The position numbers were made by a program, and so were the translations under genes. A DNA stretch of 64,000 bases from Pseudoduganella armeniaca (GTDB lineage Bacteria > Pseudomonadota > Gammaproteobacteria > Burkholderiales > Burkholderiaceae_D), in the NCBI RefSeq assembly GCF_003028855.1, contig NZ_CP028324.1:1984001-2048000 (forward strand), read 5' to 3'. Positions 33,086-42,010 of this stretch are shown here, piece by piece. The notes under the pieces are model-generated. The model saw only the letters and a list, made by a program, of their open reading frames with translations, had not been told where the DNA came from and did no database searches. The stretch's first letter is position 1; each line of letters opens with the position of its first letter.

Positions 33086-35809
33086 ATGACCAGTCCGATC
33101 CATTTGTCAGCCTTCGTCCCTGCTGGCGCCAGCCAGCACGATCGCTTGCTGAGGCTGGACACGCCTCTCGGCGAGGATATGCTTTTACCGTTGTGTGCAG
33201 CAGGGCAGGAACGCTTCAGCAGTGGCTATGAGTTCACAGTCGATTGCTTGTCGGTCGACGGCGACATTGAACTGAAGCGGCTCGTCGCCCAGCCGGTGAC
33301 GCTGTGGCTGCGGCAGACCGATCGCAGTTACCTGCCTGTGCACGGCTACGTGCATCGCATGACGCGGCTTGGCAGCGACGGTCGCAGTACGTTCTGCCAG
33401 CTGTCCTTGTCATGCTGGATGCACTTCCTGAAGTTCCGCAAGGACGCGCGGATATGGCAGGACAAGACGGCGGACGACATCCTGTGCGACGTCTTCAATA
33501 TTTACCCGCAGGCGCAGGGCAACTACCGCTTCGACGTGCGCGACCCGGCAACGCGGCGCTCCTATTGCACGCAATACGAGACCGACTGGCATTTCGCGCA
33601 GCGGTTGATGGAGGAGGAGGGCTGGTACAGCTATCACGAGCAGAGTGAGGATGGCTCGAGGCACGTGTTGGTCGTTACCGACAACCTGGACCAGCTCAAG
33701 CCGATCGCGCAGCAACAAGTGCGGTTCCATCGCGCAGGCACACGCGATGAGTTGGACAGGATCCTGCACTGGAGCGCGGTGCGAAGCCTGGGATCCACCC
33801 AGTATTCGGCTCAGACGGACGACTACAAGGCCACCTTTTCGCCGAAGCGGACGAACACCATCGTGCGCCCCGAGCACGGCCAGCTGCCGGGGCAACTGGA
33901 GGTGTACGAGTACACCGGAGCCTATACCTATTCCAATCACGCGCAGGGAGATAAGCAGGCGCGGCTACGGATCGAGCAGATCGAATCCGACATGAAGCGA
34001 TACCGCGCCGTTTCCGGCGTGCGCTCGCTGCGGGTGGGCAGCTGGTTTGCCCTGGAAGACCACCCCGTGCACGCGTATGACCCTGACGACGACCGTGAAT
34101 TTGCGGTGGTCGCGATCGAATGGAGCATCGAGAACAACCTGCCCTTCTCAAGCGGCGCGCAGCGCTTTCCCGGTAGCCTGCAATTGGGTCTCGCCGCGTT
34201 TGGTATCGACAGTTTCAGGCAAGGCGCTGGCACCGGGCACTGCTTCAACCACATCGAAGTCCAGCGCCGCAATGTGCCGTATCGCAGCGCCTTCGAGCAT
34301 CTCAAGCCCACGCTGCACCCGCAGACCGCCGTGGTGGTCGGACCGGCGAGCGAGGAGGTGTACACCGATCACCTCAACCGCGTCAAAGTCCAGTTCAGGT
34401 GGGACAGGCACAGCCAGGATGACGAGCGCGCGTCCTGCTGGGTGCGCGTCAGCTATCCCAACGCCGGGCAGGGGTGGGGCGCGCTCACCGTGCCGCGTAT
34501 TCGCCAGGAAGTGATCGTCACCTTCCTGAATGGCGATGCCGATCGTCCCGTCATCACGGGGCGGCTGTACAACGAAGAACAAGTACCGCAGTGGCACACC
34601 AATGGCTTGCTGTCCGGGTACAAGTCGAAGGAGCACAAAGGCGCGGGCTTCAACCAGCTGGTCATGGACGACACGACCGGACAAAACCGCATTCACATCT
34701 ACAGCACCAGCGCCAACGCGCAGCTCAATCTCGGCTACCTGGTGAGCCAGAGCGGTAATCAGCGCAACGGATTTTTTGGTACGGGCTTTGCGCTCAGCAC
34801 CGACGATTCCGGTGCGGTAGTGGCACCCAAGGGGCTTTACCTGAGCACGTTCGGGCGTCCGGGGCCGCAGGGCATGCAACTGGCAGCGAGCGAAGCCACC
34901 GGCCAGCTCAAGGCCGGCTCGACGTTGACGAAAACGCTGTCCGATACCGCAGTCAAGGCAGGCGCCGAGGCGCTGGCCGGGCAGGCGGCGCTCGACGGCT
35001 TCATCGAGGCCACCCAGGATCGGTATGACGGCCAGGGGCAGGGCAGCGCCAACCGCTTCAAGGAGCCGGCGCTACTTGCCGGCTCGCAGGCGGGCATCGC
35101 CCTAGCCAGCACCAAGGGCACGCATGTGCATGCGGGCGCGGAGGTGACGGTGTCGTCGGGGCAGGACACCAATATCGCCGCCGGCAAGAGTCTGCTCGCC
35201 AGCGTCGCCGAGAAGATCAGCATGTTCGCCTACAACGCGGGCATCAAGCTGTTCTCCGCCAAAGGCAAGGTCGAGGTACAGGCACAAGGCAACGACCTGG
35301 ACCTGATCGCGGAAAAGGTGGTGCGTCTGCTGTCGACCACGGCACGCGTCGAGATCCATGCCCAGGAAGAGGTACTGATTTCCGCTGGCGGATCATTCGT
35401 GAAGATCAACGGTTCCGGAATCACCAGCGGTACCTCTGGCACGTGGACGTCGCACGCTTCGAAGCATTCGATGCCGGGACCGGCCACGCAGCAGTCTGTA
35501 ATGCCGCACATTGCAAAGCCGGAACTGGAGAAGACGGACCTGGAGTTCCGGCACCTGACGGACTGGGGCGAGCCGCTTGCTGGCGCGGCCTACAAGGCTA
35601 TCCTGAGCGACGGCAGCATCCGCAAGGGGATCCTCGACGCTGCCGGCATCGCCCGCATTAGCGGCGTACCGCCGGGAACTGGAGCCAAGATCGAGTATGA
35701 CTACCGCCCACTCCAGGTCATCTCGACCGTCAGCACGGAGCTCGATGACGATATCCATGAACTGCTCAACTGGGTTGCCGGTACGGTGGGCGAGAAGGGG
35801 CAGGCATGA
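33086..35809 (+). CDS. vgrG: Type VI secretion spike protein VgrG with C-terminal extension
   Basis: 907 residues. An N-terminal gp27-like region (about 1-400; FSSGYEFTVDCLSVDGDIEL, HGYVHRMTRLGSDG, RRSYCTQYETDWHFAQRLMEEEGWYS in parts) is followed by the gp5-type OB fold (HLNRVKVQFRWD, WGALTVPRIRQEVIVTFLNG, PVITGRLYNEEQVPQW), a DUF2345-type beta-helix (about 680-820), and a C-terminal domain of about 85 residues (LEFRHLTDWGEPLAGAAYKA onward). The last resembles the transthyretin-like adaptor domains that dock effectors on VgrG. GAGGGAG precedes the ATG. Its stop overlaps the effector start by four bases. No other T6SS structural genes are in the window, so it is an orphan VgrG. Confidence 0.93.
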   Translation: MTSPIHLSAFVPAGASQHDRLLRLDTPLGEDMLLPLCAAGQERFSSGYEFTVDCLSVDGDIELKRLVAQPVTLWLRQTDRSYLPVHGYVHRMTRLGSDGRSTFCQLSLSCWMHFLKFRKDARIWQDKTADDILCDVFNIYPQAQGNYRFDVRDPATRRSYCTQYETDWHFAQRLMEEEGWYSYHEQSEDGSRHVLVVTDNLDQLKPIAQQQVRFHRAGTRDELDRILHWSAVRSLGSTQYSAQTDDYKATFSPKRTNTIVRPEHGQLPGQLEVYEYTGAYTYSNHAQGDKQARLRIEQIESDMKRYRAVSGVRSLRVGSWFALEDHPVHAYDPDDDREFAVVAIEWSIENNLPFSSGAQRFPGSLQLGLAAFGIDSFRQGAGTGHCFNHIEVQRRNVPYRSAFEHLKPTLHPQTAVVVGPASEEVYTDHLNRVKVQFRWDRHSQDDERASCWVRVSYPNAGQGWGALTVPRIRQEVIVTFLNGDADRPVITGRLYNEEQVPQWHTNGLLSGYKSKEHKGAGFNQLVMDDTTGQNRIHIYSTSANAQLNLGYLVSQSGNQRNGFFGTGFALSTDDSGAVVAPKGLYLSTFGRPGPQGMQLAASEATGQLKAGSTLTKTLSDTAVKAGAEALAGQAALDGFIEATQDRYDGQGQGSANRFKEPALLAGSQAGIALASTKGTHVHAGAEVTVSSGQDTNIAAGKSLLASVAEKISMFAYNAGIKLFSAKGKVEVQAQGNDLDLIAEKVVRLLSTTARVEIHAQEEVLISAGGSFVKINGSGITSGTSGTWTSHASKHSMPGPATQQSVMPHIAKPELEKTDLEFRHLTDWGEPLAGAAYKAILSDGSIRKGILDAAGIARISGVPPGTGAKIEYDYRPLQVISTVSTELDDDIHELLNWVAGTVGEKGQA

Positions 35810-36810
35810 CGCAGCGGCCACCGAATCACCACACCATTGTCGAAGATGCCTGGAGCGAGGTCGTCGGCGGCGTGCATTGGCTGAAGTCGGTATTCATCGG
35901 CGAGTTCGCGGACCACCGGCCGATGTCGGTGCTGATTGCCGACATGCTGCTGAGTTTCCTGCCCGGCGTCGTCATCGTCACCAGCGCGCGCGACGCTGTC
36001 GCCGTGATCCTGCGCCTGGCCAATCATCCGGAAAAGCGCGAGGAACTGATGGAGTGGGTGCTGTTGAGCGCCTGCCTGATCGTGATCGCGATGCCGCTTG
36101 CAATGGCGGCGGGCGGCGCGGCCGCGGCCGGCGTCGGCGCGATCGTCGGCGGCATCGCGGGCGCCGAGCTGGGCGCGGCCTTGCGTGCCATCATGCTCCT
36201 GCTGATCAAGGAAGCCACCAAGCTGGTCGAGGTGGTGCAGTTCCTGCAGCGGTTCATGAGGGGTGATGTCCTCAAGTTCGTCCGCGCAGTCAAGTTCGCC
36301 AAGTTTGAACAGGCCTTGCTGCAGGCATTGAATGCAGTGAGCGGCAAGCTACTCGAGATCGTCAAGTCCCTGCGGACGCACCTGGAAGGACTGGTCTATT
36401 TCGATGCGGTCAAGTCTATGATCGCGCAGTTGGCCGCGTGGGAGAAAAAGTTCTACGATCTGCAGCGGGACGCGCTCAGGCAGATTCCCCGCGCGTTGGC
36501 TGAACTGGATGCCCGGCTGGCGAAGGTGATTGCGCAGACGGCGCCGAAGGAGGCGCACACTGTGGCTGTGGGAGTTCAGGCGGATAGAGCCGCAGCAGCT
36601 GTACCGGTCAAACAGCGGATCAAGGATACGCCGGGCACCATATTTGCGAACGTGGCGGAGAACGGGGCCGCTTCACATGGGAAGCAGGTCTCGGGCGGAG
36701 CGAGCAAACAGGTCAAATCGGCACCGAGACAGTCGGTCCGCCCGAGCACGCACCAAAACCGCCTGAAAGACCGCAAAATAGATCAAACACCAAAAGTCAG
36801 GCTATCGTAG
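35806..36810 (+). CDS. VgrG-linked T6SS effector, N-terminal part
   Basis: 334 residues, start codon overlapping the vgrG stop (ATGA). There are two hydrophobic regions (about 45-70 and 85-125, the second Ala/Gly-rich), then long amphipathic helices (to about 235) and a linker. No toxin domain is present in this frame. The downstream toxin lies in the -1 frame, which is open across the linker from at least 36630, so the 24 or more C-terminal residues here are probably out-of-frame reading. It is therefore likely the front half of a polymorphic effector broken by an indel between about 36630 and 36800, or the toxin is expressed separately. Confidence 0.7.
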   Translation: MTQRPPNHHTIVEDAWSEVVGGVHWLKSVFIGEFADHRPMSVLIADMLLSFLPGVVIVTSARDAVAVILRLANHPEKREELMEWVLLSACLIVIAMPLAMAAGGAAAAGVGAIVGGIAGAELGAALRAIMLLLIKEATKLVEVVQFLQRFMRGDVLKFVRAVKFAKFEQALLQALNAVSGKLLEIVKSLRTHLEGLVYFDAVKSMIAQLAAWEKKFYDLQRDALRQIPRALAELDARLAKVIAQTAPKEAHTVAVGVQADRAAAAVPVKQRIKDTPGTIFANVAENGAASHGKQVSGGASKQVKSAPRQSVRPSTHQNRLKDRKIDQTPKVRLS

Positions 36811-36947
36811 ATCCGCTAGTAGCCTCTGATCGGCACAAAATTACCGAGCTGCCGAAGAACGGCAGAATTGCTAAGGCACAGGAAATTCTGCAACCTTTTG
36901 TCGACAAGGCTAAGGCGGCCAAAACACCTGCTGAGAAACGGATTGCA

Positions 36948-37325
36948 ATGGAGGCAATCATCGATAGACTCGACGTAAGTTCGGAAAAAGAAAAGATGTT
37001 CTGGTCAGGTAGTAAAGAAGTTGCTGGGAGAATCGCCGCGAAAAATGGCAAAACTATCCTTGAGAGAACCCCGGGTGGAAGTGTCATCGATGGTTGGAAG
37101 CTAATTAATGATGTGTTTTCGTGGAATAAAAATGATATGGCTCCCCATGGCTGGGATTTGTGGGGTGAAGTGTCAGCGAAGTACTCACAGGGAGCAAGCG
37201 GCGAGATAGATATAATACAGACGGCCGATAAATATCCGGGCGGCGGACCGACATGGCGTGGCCGGGAATGGCCAACAATTTATAAGGAGAACAAGGTGGA
37301 CGATTATGAACATATTGAAAGTTGA
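36948..37325 (+). CDS. CD38/ADP-ribosyl-cyclase-like NADase toxin domain (displaced C-terminus)
   Basis: 125 residues from the ATG at 36948; the frame itself is open further upstream, where it reads through a Pro-rich linker (GPPEHAPKPPERPQNRS). Residues 18-21 FWSG, 36-44 TILERTPGG, 71-76 LWGEVS with an aromatic/Ser helix after it, and Glu107 in WRGREWP appear in the order and spacing of the conserved blocks of CD38 and Aplysia ADP-ribosyl cyclase (LWS..KD, TLEDT.LG, FW..VS, catalytic Glu). It would be expected to hydrolyse NAD+ in the target cell. This is my assignment from remembered family patterns and has not been searched. Base composition is AT-richer than the vgrG part, as is common for toxin tips. 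Confidence 0.5.
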   Translation: MEAIIDRLDVSSEKEKMFWSGSKEVAGRIAAKNGKTILERTPGGSVIDGWKLINDVFSWNKNDMAPHGWDLWGEVSAKYSQGASGEIDIIQTADKYPGGGPTWRGREWPTIYKENKVDDYEHIES

Positions 37326-37410
37326 TGACGCGGGTAAGATTGTAGAGCGACAGAGCGTGTTCAATAGAAGCGATGAGGCAATTTCAAAATTTGGCGAGGT
37401 GAGCGAATGA
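37306..37410 (+). CDS. 34-codon gene between toxin and immunity
   Basis: ATG at 37306 with AAGGTGG about five bases upstream. It starts inside the last codons of the toxin and its TGA overlaps the ATG of the next gene (ATGA). It encodes MNILKVDDAG followed by KIVERQSVFN and ends SKFGEVSE. The tight coupling suggests translation. It may be a small immunity component or only a coupling device. Confidence 0.45.
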   Translation: MNILKVDDAGKIVERQSVFNRSDEAISKFGEVSE

Positions 37411-38018
37411 CGGCGGCATTTGAGAAATTTATGAGGCAAAACCAAATGACTGGCAGCGAGAAGGCTGACGGTTATAGTAGGGACGTATTTATTGGGTTGG
37501 AGCCGGAAGAACGTGAAAAAGTCTTCGATATGTTGGTTGATGAGCTTCCTTGGTCAGCTGAATGGCTTGTTCTCGTCAATGCTGAGAAGGCGGTGCAAGT
37601 TATGCGCGAACTCGAGATGCAATGGCGCGGAAGCCCGGATCAAAACGTTGACTGGCTCCAGAAGCAATTGGTTTTGCGCACTGGTGATCTCGTGTTTCAA
37701 CAACATATGATTGAGGACTATTTTAATTATTCTGAATGGCTGCGACCGGGTGTTGTGGATTCCGTAGGGGGCACGCCGACGAATGCGCTCAAACTTGACT
37801 TCCTAAGTCAGGTGATACTTGTAGAGGTGAATGAAGATGCCGTAGTTGCTGCGATAAGGCATCTTTTATATTCGATAAAATTCCCAAGAGCCACCGATGA
37901 CGAAAAGCGTAGGTATGAACTCTTGGTCAGGCAGCTGCGATGCGAAGATCTCGACGCAAAGAGATTGGCTCTACTGGAGTTGCAGCCTTATATAGATGTC
38001 GCAAAGACGTCAGACTAA
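37407..38018 (+). CDS. Probable immunity protein for the T6SS toxin
   Basis: 203 residues, soluble, acidic and helical (FIGLEPEEREKVFDMLVDEL near the start, EKRRYELLVRQL near the end). No family is recognised by eye. The role is inferred from position: directly after the toxin, translationally coupled, with the same low GC. Such genes normally neutralise the upstream toxin in the producing cell. Confidence 0.65.
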   Translation: MTAAFEKFMRQNQMTGSEKADGYSRDVFIGLEPEEREKVFDMLVDELPWSAEWLVLVNAEKAVQVMRELEMQWRGSPDQNVDWLQKQLVLRTGDLVFQQHMIEDYFNYSEWLRPGVVDSVGGTPTNALKLDFLSQVILVEVNEDAVVAAIRHLLYSIKFPRATDDEKRRYELLVRQLRCEDLDAKRLALLELQPYIDVAKTSD

Positions 38019-38524
38019 CTGATCGGCCGCTACGTGAGCACGTTACATGAAAATCTTAGGGCGTGTTGGCGTGCTTTAATCTTCAACCTTGTCACAGCAA
38101 CGCAAGGTTAGCAACTAGCTTCGAACCCAAGGATAATGATATGAACGCCCAAACAGCGATAAGCTGACAAGGTTCTATGCATTTTTCAAGCTGAAGAGGT
38201 ACGAGTGCAATTCGCTCATGCCGTACCGAGTCATCGCGCTACACCGAACGTAATAGATGCACTGCCACGAATGGTGCTAACGGAGTCCGACACACTTGCT
38301 TTAACATGTGCAATCGACAAGCCTAAGGAATATGCGAACGGCCCTCCGAGTACTCAGATGACGATCCTATCGACCGCGAGACTTGCTGTCGTTGCGCTCG
38401 GGAGATCATATAAAGAAATTAGACGGTCTCCGTCGTCTCGGCGTGCCGAATGTGCCGTTTTACGCATTCCTTAGGCTACCAGACTGAAAACACCGCGGCG
38501 CTCGCCCAGTGGCGCCGAGTCACT
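38019..38524. other. Low-GC intergenic stretch at the end of the T6SS island
   Basis: About 500 bases clearly AT-richer than the chromosome around it. A short frame (38205-38474, plus strand) has no ribosome site and no recognisable features. GGGCGTGTTGGCGTGC near 38059 and GAACGCCC near 38143 hint at a decayed element end, but I cannot identify one. It marks the island boundary. Confidence 0.4.
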
Positions 38525-39418
38525 TTACCCCTGCGCCGCCCCGTTTGCCAACCCCACAAACGCCGTCACCCGCGGATTCCCATCCTCCACCCGCTGCGCC
38601 AGCATCATCGTGGTGGTCGCCGCCGGGTCGGCTAGCGGCCGGTAGACCACCCCCTCCATCCTGATCCGGTCGAACGAGCTGGGCAGCACCGAGATGCCGA
38701 TGCCGGCTGCCACCAGGCCGATGATGGTGGATGCCTCGCCCGCTTCCATCGCAATCTGCGGCACGAAGCCGGCCGCGCGGCACAGCCGGAAGATCTGCGG
38801 GTAGATGCCCGTGCCCGCGTTTTTGGGGTACATCACGAACGGCAGACCTTCCAGGTCCTTGATCGCCACCGTTTCCTGCGCGGCCAGCGGCGAATCGGCC
38901 GGCAGTACCAGGCGCAGCGGTACGTGCTGCAAGGTCGTCAGCCGGATCGTGTCCGGTACCGCCACCGAGACGGCGCGGACGAAGCCCAGGTCCAGTTCGC
39001 GCGCCTCCAGGGCCGCCAATTGGGGTAACGTGGCCATTTCGTGCAAGGTCAGGGCGACGCCGGGGAACTGCTGGCGGTACTGGCGGATGACGGTGGCGAA
39101 CAGCGGCGTGAACGGCGTCGAGAACGTGAAGCCCACACGCAGTTCGCCCGCTTCGCCGCGGGCGGCGCGGCGTGCCGTGTCCTTCGACTGCTCCGCCAGC
39201 GCCAGCATGCGGCGCGCGTCGGCCAGGAACAGCTTGCCCGCTTCCGTCAGCCGCACCCAGCGCTTGCTGCGCTCCAGCAGCAGGGCGCCGACCTCCGCCT
39301 CCAGCGCCTGGATCTGCTGGCTCAGCGGTGGCTGGCCGATGTGCAGCCGCTCGGCCGCGCGCGTAAAGCTCAGCTCCTCGGCGACGGCGACGAAATAGCG
39401 CAGGTGGCGCAGCTCCAT
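38525..39418 (-). CDS. LysR-family transcriptional regulator
   Basis: 297 residues: an N-terminal winged HTH (MELRHLRYFVAVAEELSFTR, AAERLHIGQPPLSQQIQALE) and a periplasmic-binding-like effector domain (RVGFTFSTPF, LGFVRAVSV, LEGLPFVMYPKNAG, VAAGIGISVLPSSF), close in style to the BenM/CatM group. It is divergent from an MFS transporter gene 97 bases away, which it probably controls. Confidence 0.92.
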   Translation of the reverse strand: MELRHLRYFVAVAEELSFTRAAERLHIGQPPLSQQIQALEAEVGALLLERSKRWVRLTEAGKLFLADARRMLALAEQSKDTARRAARGEAGELRVGFTFSTPFTPLFATVIRQYRQQFPGVALTLHEMATLPQLAALEARELDLGFVRAVSVAVPDTIRLTTLQHVPLRLVLPADSPLAAQETVAIKDLEGLPFVMYPKNAGTGIYPQIFRLCRAAGFVPQIAMEAGEASTIIGLVAAGIGISVLPSSFDRIRMEGVVYRPLADPAATTTMMLAQRVEDGNPRVTAFVGLANGAAQG

Positions 39419-39515
39419 TTGTTATCGCTTTAAAGTATTAATGACGCCTCAAATATATATTGGACGCTGGGTAAGTGCAAACCTACCATGGTGCCACTGT
39501 CCTACGAGGTTCACC

Positions 39516-40730
39516 ATGTCCCGCATCGCCGTCGGCACGCCCGACTTCAAACGTAGCAACCGCGCCATGTTCTTTGGCGGCTTTTCCTGCTTTGCGCTGC
39601 TGTACTGCGTGCAGCCGCTGATGCCGCTGCTGGCGCACGAATTCGCGCTGACGCCGGCGCAAAGCAGCCTGTCGCTGTCCATCTCGACGGGCACGCTGGC
39701 GCTGTCGCTGCTGGTCTCGTCGGTGGTGTCGGACCGGTTCGGCCGCAAGCCGATCATGGTGGCGGCGATGGCCGTCGCGGCATTGATGACGCTGGCCTGC
39801 GCGTTCGCCCACGGCTACGGCCAGCTGCTGGTGCTGCGCGCCTTGCTGGGCTTGGCCCTGGGCGGCATGCCGGCCATTGCCATGGCTTACCTGGGCGAGG
39901 AAATCGAGCCGGCGTCGCTGGGATTATCGATGGGCCTGTACATCAGCGGCAGCGCGTTCGGCGGCATGTTTGGACGACTGCTGGCCTCGACGTTGTCCGA
40001 TTTCCTGTCGTGGCGGGTGGCGCTGGCCGTCATCGGCGTGGCGGGCGTTCTGGCCGCGGGCGAGTTCTGGCGCAGCCTGCCGGCCTCGCGTCACTTCCGG
40101 GCCGGTGCCGGGGGTGTCAAGGCGCTCGCTGGCGGATTACGCCAGCATTTTACGGACGCCGGCCTGCCGTGGCTGTTCGCGCTGGCGTTCCTGCTGATGG
40201 GCTGTTTCGTCAGTGCCTATAACTTCATCGGCTTTCGCCTGCTGGGCGCGCCTTTCGGGCTGCGCCAGAGTGTCGTCGGTGCCATTTCGTTCCTGTACCT
40301 GCTGGGGATCTTCAGCTCCGTCTGGGCCGGCAAGCTGGCCGACCGGCTGGGGCGGCGCGGCGTGCTGTGGCTCGTGATGTCCGTGATGGCAGCCGGGCTG
40401 CTGCTGACGTTGTCCGGCTCCCTGCTCGTCATCGTGCTGGGCATGGCGCTGACCACGTTCGGTTTCTTCGCTTCCCATTCGATCACCAGCAGCTGGGTGG
40501 GACGGCGCGCGCGGCCGCCGCAGGCACTGGCGTCGGCGCTCTACCTGTTCTTCTATTACCTGGGCTCCAGCGTGATCGGCTGGCTGGCGGGCGTGCTGTG
40601 GGCGTGGGGTGGCTGGAATGGCGTGGTGGCGCTGCTGGGCACGCTGCTGGGGGGCGCGCTGCTGATTGCCCGCCGGCTGCGCGGCCTGGCCCCTCTCGAA
40701 CCGGTACAGGCGTTGGCGCCAGCGGGCTGA
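39516..40730 (+). CDS. MFS transporter (YnfM-like)
   Basis: 404 residues with about twelve membrane segments and the MFS motif A SDRFGRKPIMV. The N-terminus (FFGGFSCFALLYCVQPLMPL) and the block MAYLGEEIEPASLGLSMGLY match the YnfM-type exporters. GAGGTTC lies just before the ATG at 39516. Regulation by the divergent LysR protein is inferred from the arrangement. Confidence 0.88.
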   Translation: MSRIAVGTPDFKRSNRAMFFGGFSCFALLYCVQPLMPLLAHEFALTPAQSSLSLSISTGTLALSLLVSSVVSDRFGRKPIMVAAMAVAALMTLACAFAHGYGQLLVLRALLGLALGGMPAIAMAYLGEEIEPASLGLSMGLYISGSAFGGMFGRLLASTLSDFLSWRVALAVIGVAGVLAAGEFWRSLPASRHFRAGAGGVKALAGGLRQHFTDAGLPWLFALAFLLMGCFVSAYNFIGFRLLGAPFGLRQSVVGAISFLYLLGIFSSVWAGKLADRLGRRGVLWLVMSVMAAGLLLTLSGSLLVIVLGMALTTFGFFASHSITSSWVGRRARPPQALASALYLFFYYLGSSVIGWLAGVLWAWGGWNGVVALLGTLLGGALLIARRLRGLAPLEPVQALAPAG

Positions 40731-40846
40731 CCGCGGCCGGATTTGAGCGGGAACAAACCACGGCCCGGCTGACGCAACCATTGACGGCCGGGCCACTCCA
40801 ATGTTCAGCGGCACACGAGGTGCCGCACCAGACATGGGAGGGAACT

Positions 40847-41173
40847 ATGTTGCCGGAACAGGAAATCCGCAATCGTCTCAGCAGTCTGCAGCTGGCTGTG
40901 GGCCATGCGGCCCAGGCCTTGTCGGCCGAGCGTCATCTGCCCGGGGAATTGCGCGACTATATCCAGAAGCTGGACCGCCAGTCCGACCGCATCAGCGAGA
41001 TCCTGGCGCTGCGCGATCCGCGCCGCATCGTCAAGCTGATCGAGGACATGGAAGTGCTGGGCGCCCGGGCGCGCCGCGTGTGCAGCAGCGGATTGCCGCT
41101 GTCGGGGCAGATGAAATCGGCCGTCAACCATATGCATAACGAGCTGGTCGATTTCAAGCAGCGCTTGCATTGA
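40847..41173 (+). CDS. Small coiled-coil hypothetical protein
   Basis: 108 residues with an excellent ribosome site (GGGAGGG before AACTATG). Almost entirely helical (IRNRLSSLQLAVGHAAQALS, YIQKLDRQSDRISEILAL, HMHNELVDFKQRLH). No family is recognised. Confidence 0.68.
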   Translation: MLPEQEIRNRLSSLQLAVGHAAQALSAERHLPGELRDYIQKLDRQSDRISEILALRDPRRIVKLIEDMEVLGARARRVCSSGLPLSGQMKSAVNHMHNELVDFKQRLH

Positions 41174-41189
41174 AGGGTGGGCGAGGGGC

Positions 41190-41915
41190 CGCGAAGGCCC
41201 CGGAGGCCCCGGCACAGTATTGCCTGGCCACCTCACGGCAGGAGGCATGCCGCGTGCACCGCAGCGGATGCCTGCTACGTTGCCGTCCGCGTCACGCAGC
41301 GGCCATTCCTTCAATGTTGCGGGCTGCTTGAAGCCCAGCAGGACATGCTGTTCGAGCTGCGCCACATCGTCCGGCGTGCCGTGGCGCTCGAGATAGGACG
41401 GGCTGGCAAGCACCCTGATCCGGCCGGTACCGACGGGGCGCGCGTGCAGCGTGGAGTCCTCCGGCACACCGATACGAAGCGCTGCATCGTGCGCTTCTCG
41501 ATCGGGCCCGGGATGCCCTCGTTCGAATTCGGTTCCACTTCGGGGTAGCGCACGCGCAAACCTGCCAGCAGCGGCACCACCACGTGCAGCATGAAGGGCG
41601 TGGCTGCATCGACCCGCGACCGCCCAGCCGGGCGCACGCGGCGCGCCGCCATGTGCTCTTCCGCCGCGTCGACCGAATCCCGATGGTGCGCGCATGTGCC
41701 AGGAAAGTCGCGCCTTCCTCCGTCAACTGCCGCCGCCGCGTCGTCCGGCGCAGCAGGGTCGTCTCCAACTTTGCCTCCAGCCGCCCCGGCGCGCGGCTGG
41801 CCGCCGCGACCATCAGCCCCAGCATTTCCGCGGTGCCAGGAAGTGAGCCCGTCTCGTCCCCGCCACGAAAGCCTGCATCGCGTCGAGCGTGCGCCTCCAT
41901 TTTTGATTCAAACGC
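41190..41915 (-). pseudogene. Decayed LysR-family regulator
   Basis: Pieces of a LysR protein are spread over different minus-strand frames: DAMQAFVAG near the start, LEAKLETTLLRRTTRR and LTEEGATFLAHAR of the HTH end, then ALRIGVPEDSTLHARPVGTG and RIRVLASPSYLERHGTPDDV of the effector domain. Several indels separate them and the C-terminus is missing. It is placed divergently to the AraJ-like MFS gene, which it once probably regulated. Confidence 0.8.
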
Positions 41916-42010
41916 AAAAGTATTTGGCTGGTCTGGGGCTTAATCCGCAAATATAAACCGAGGACAATTCCTTTATCGAAAACCCGACCGATTCTTCTTA
42001 AGGAGTTGCA

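Noticed and set aside
36530..36766. 78-codon plus-strand frame inside the effector gene
   Set aside because: It is an Arg-rich shadow in the third frame and matches neither the effector nor the toxin reading.
38205..38474. 89-codon frame in the AT-rich gap
   Set aside because: No ribosome site, no recognisable domain and position in apparently decayed DNA.
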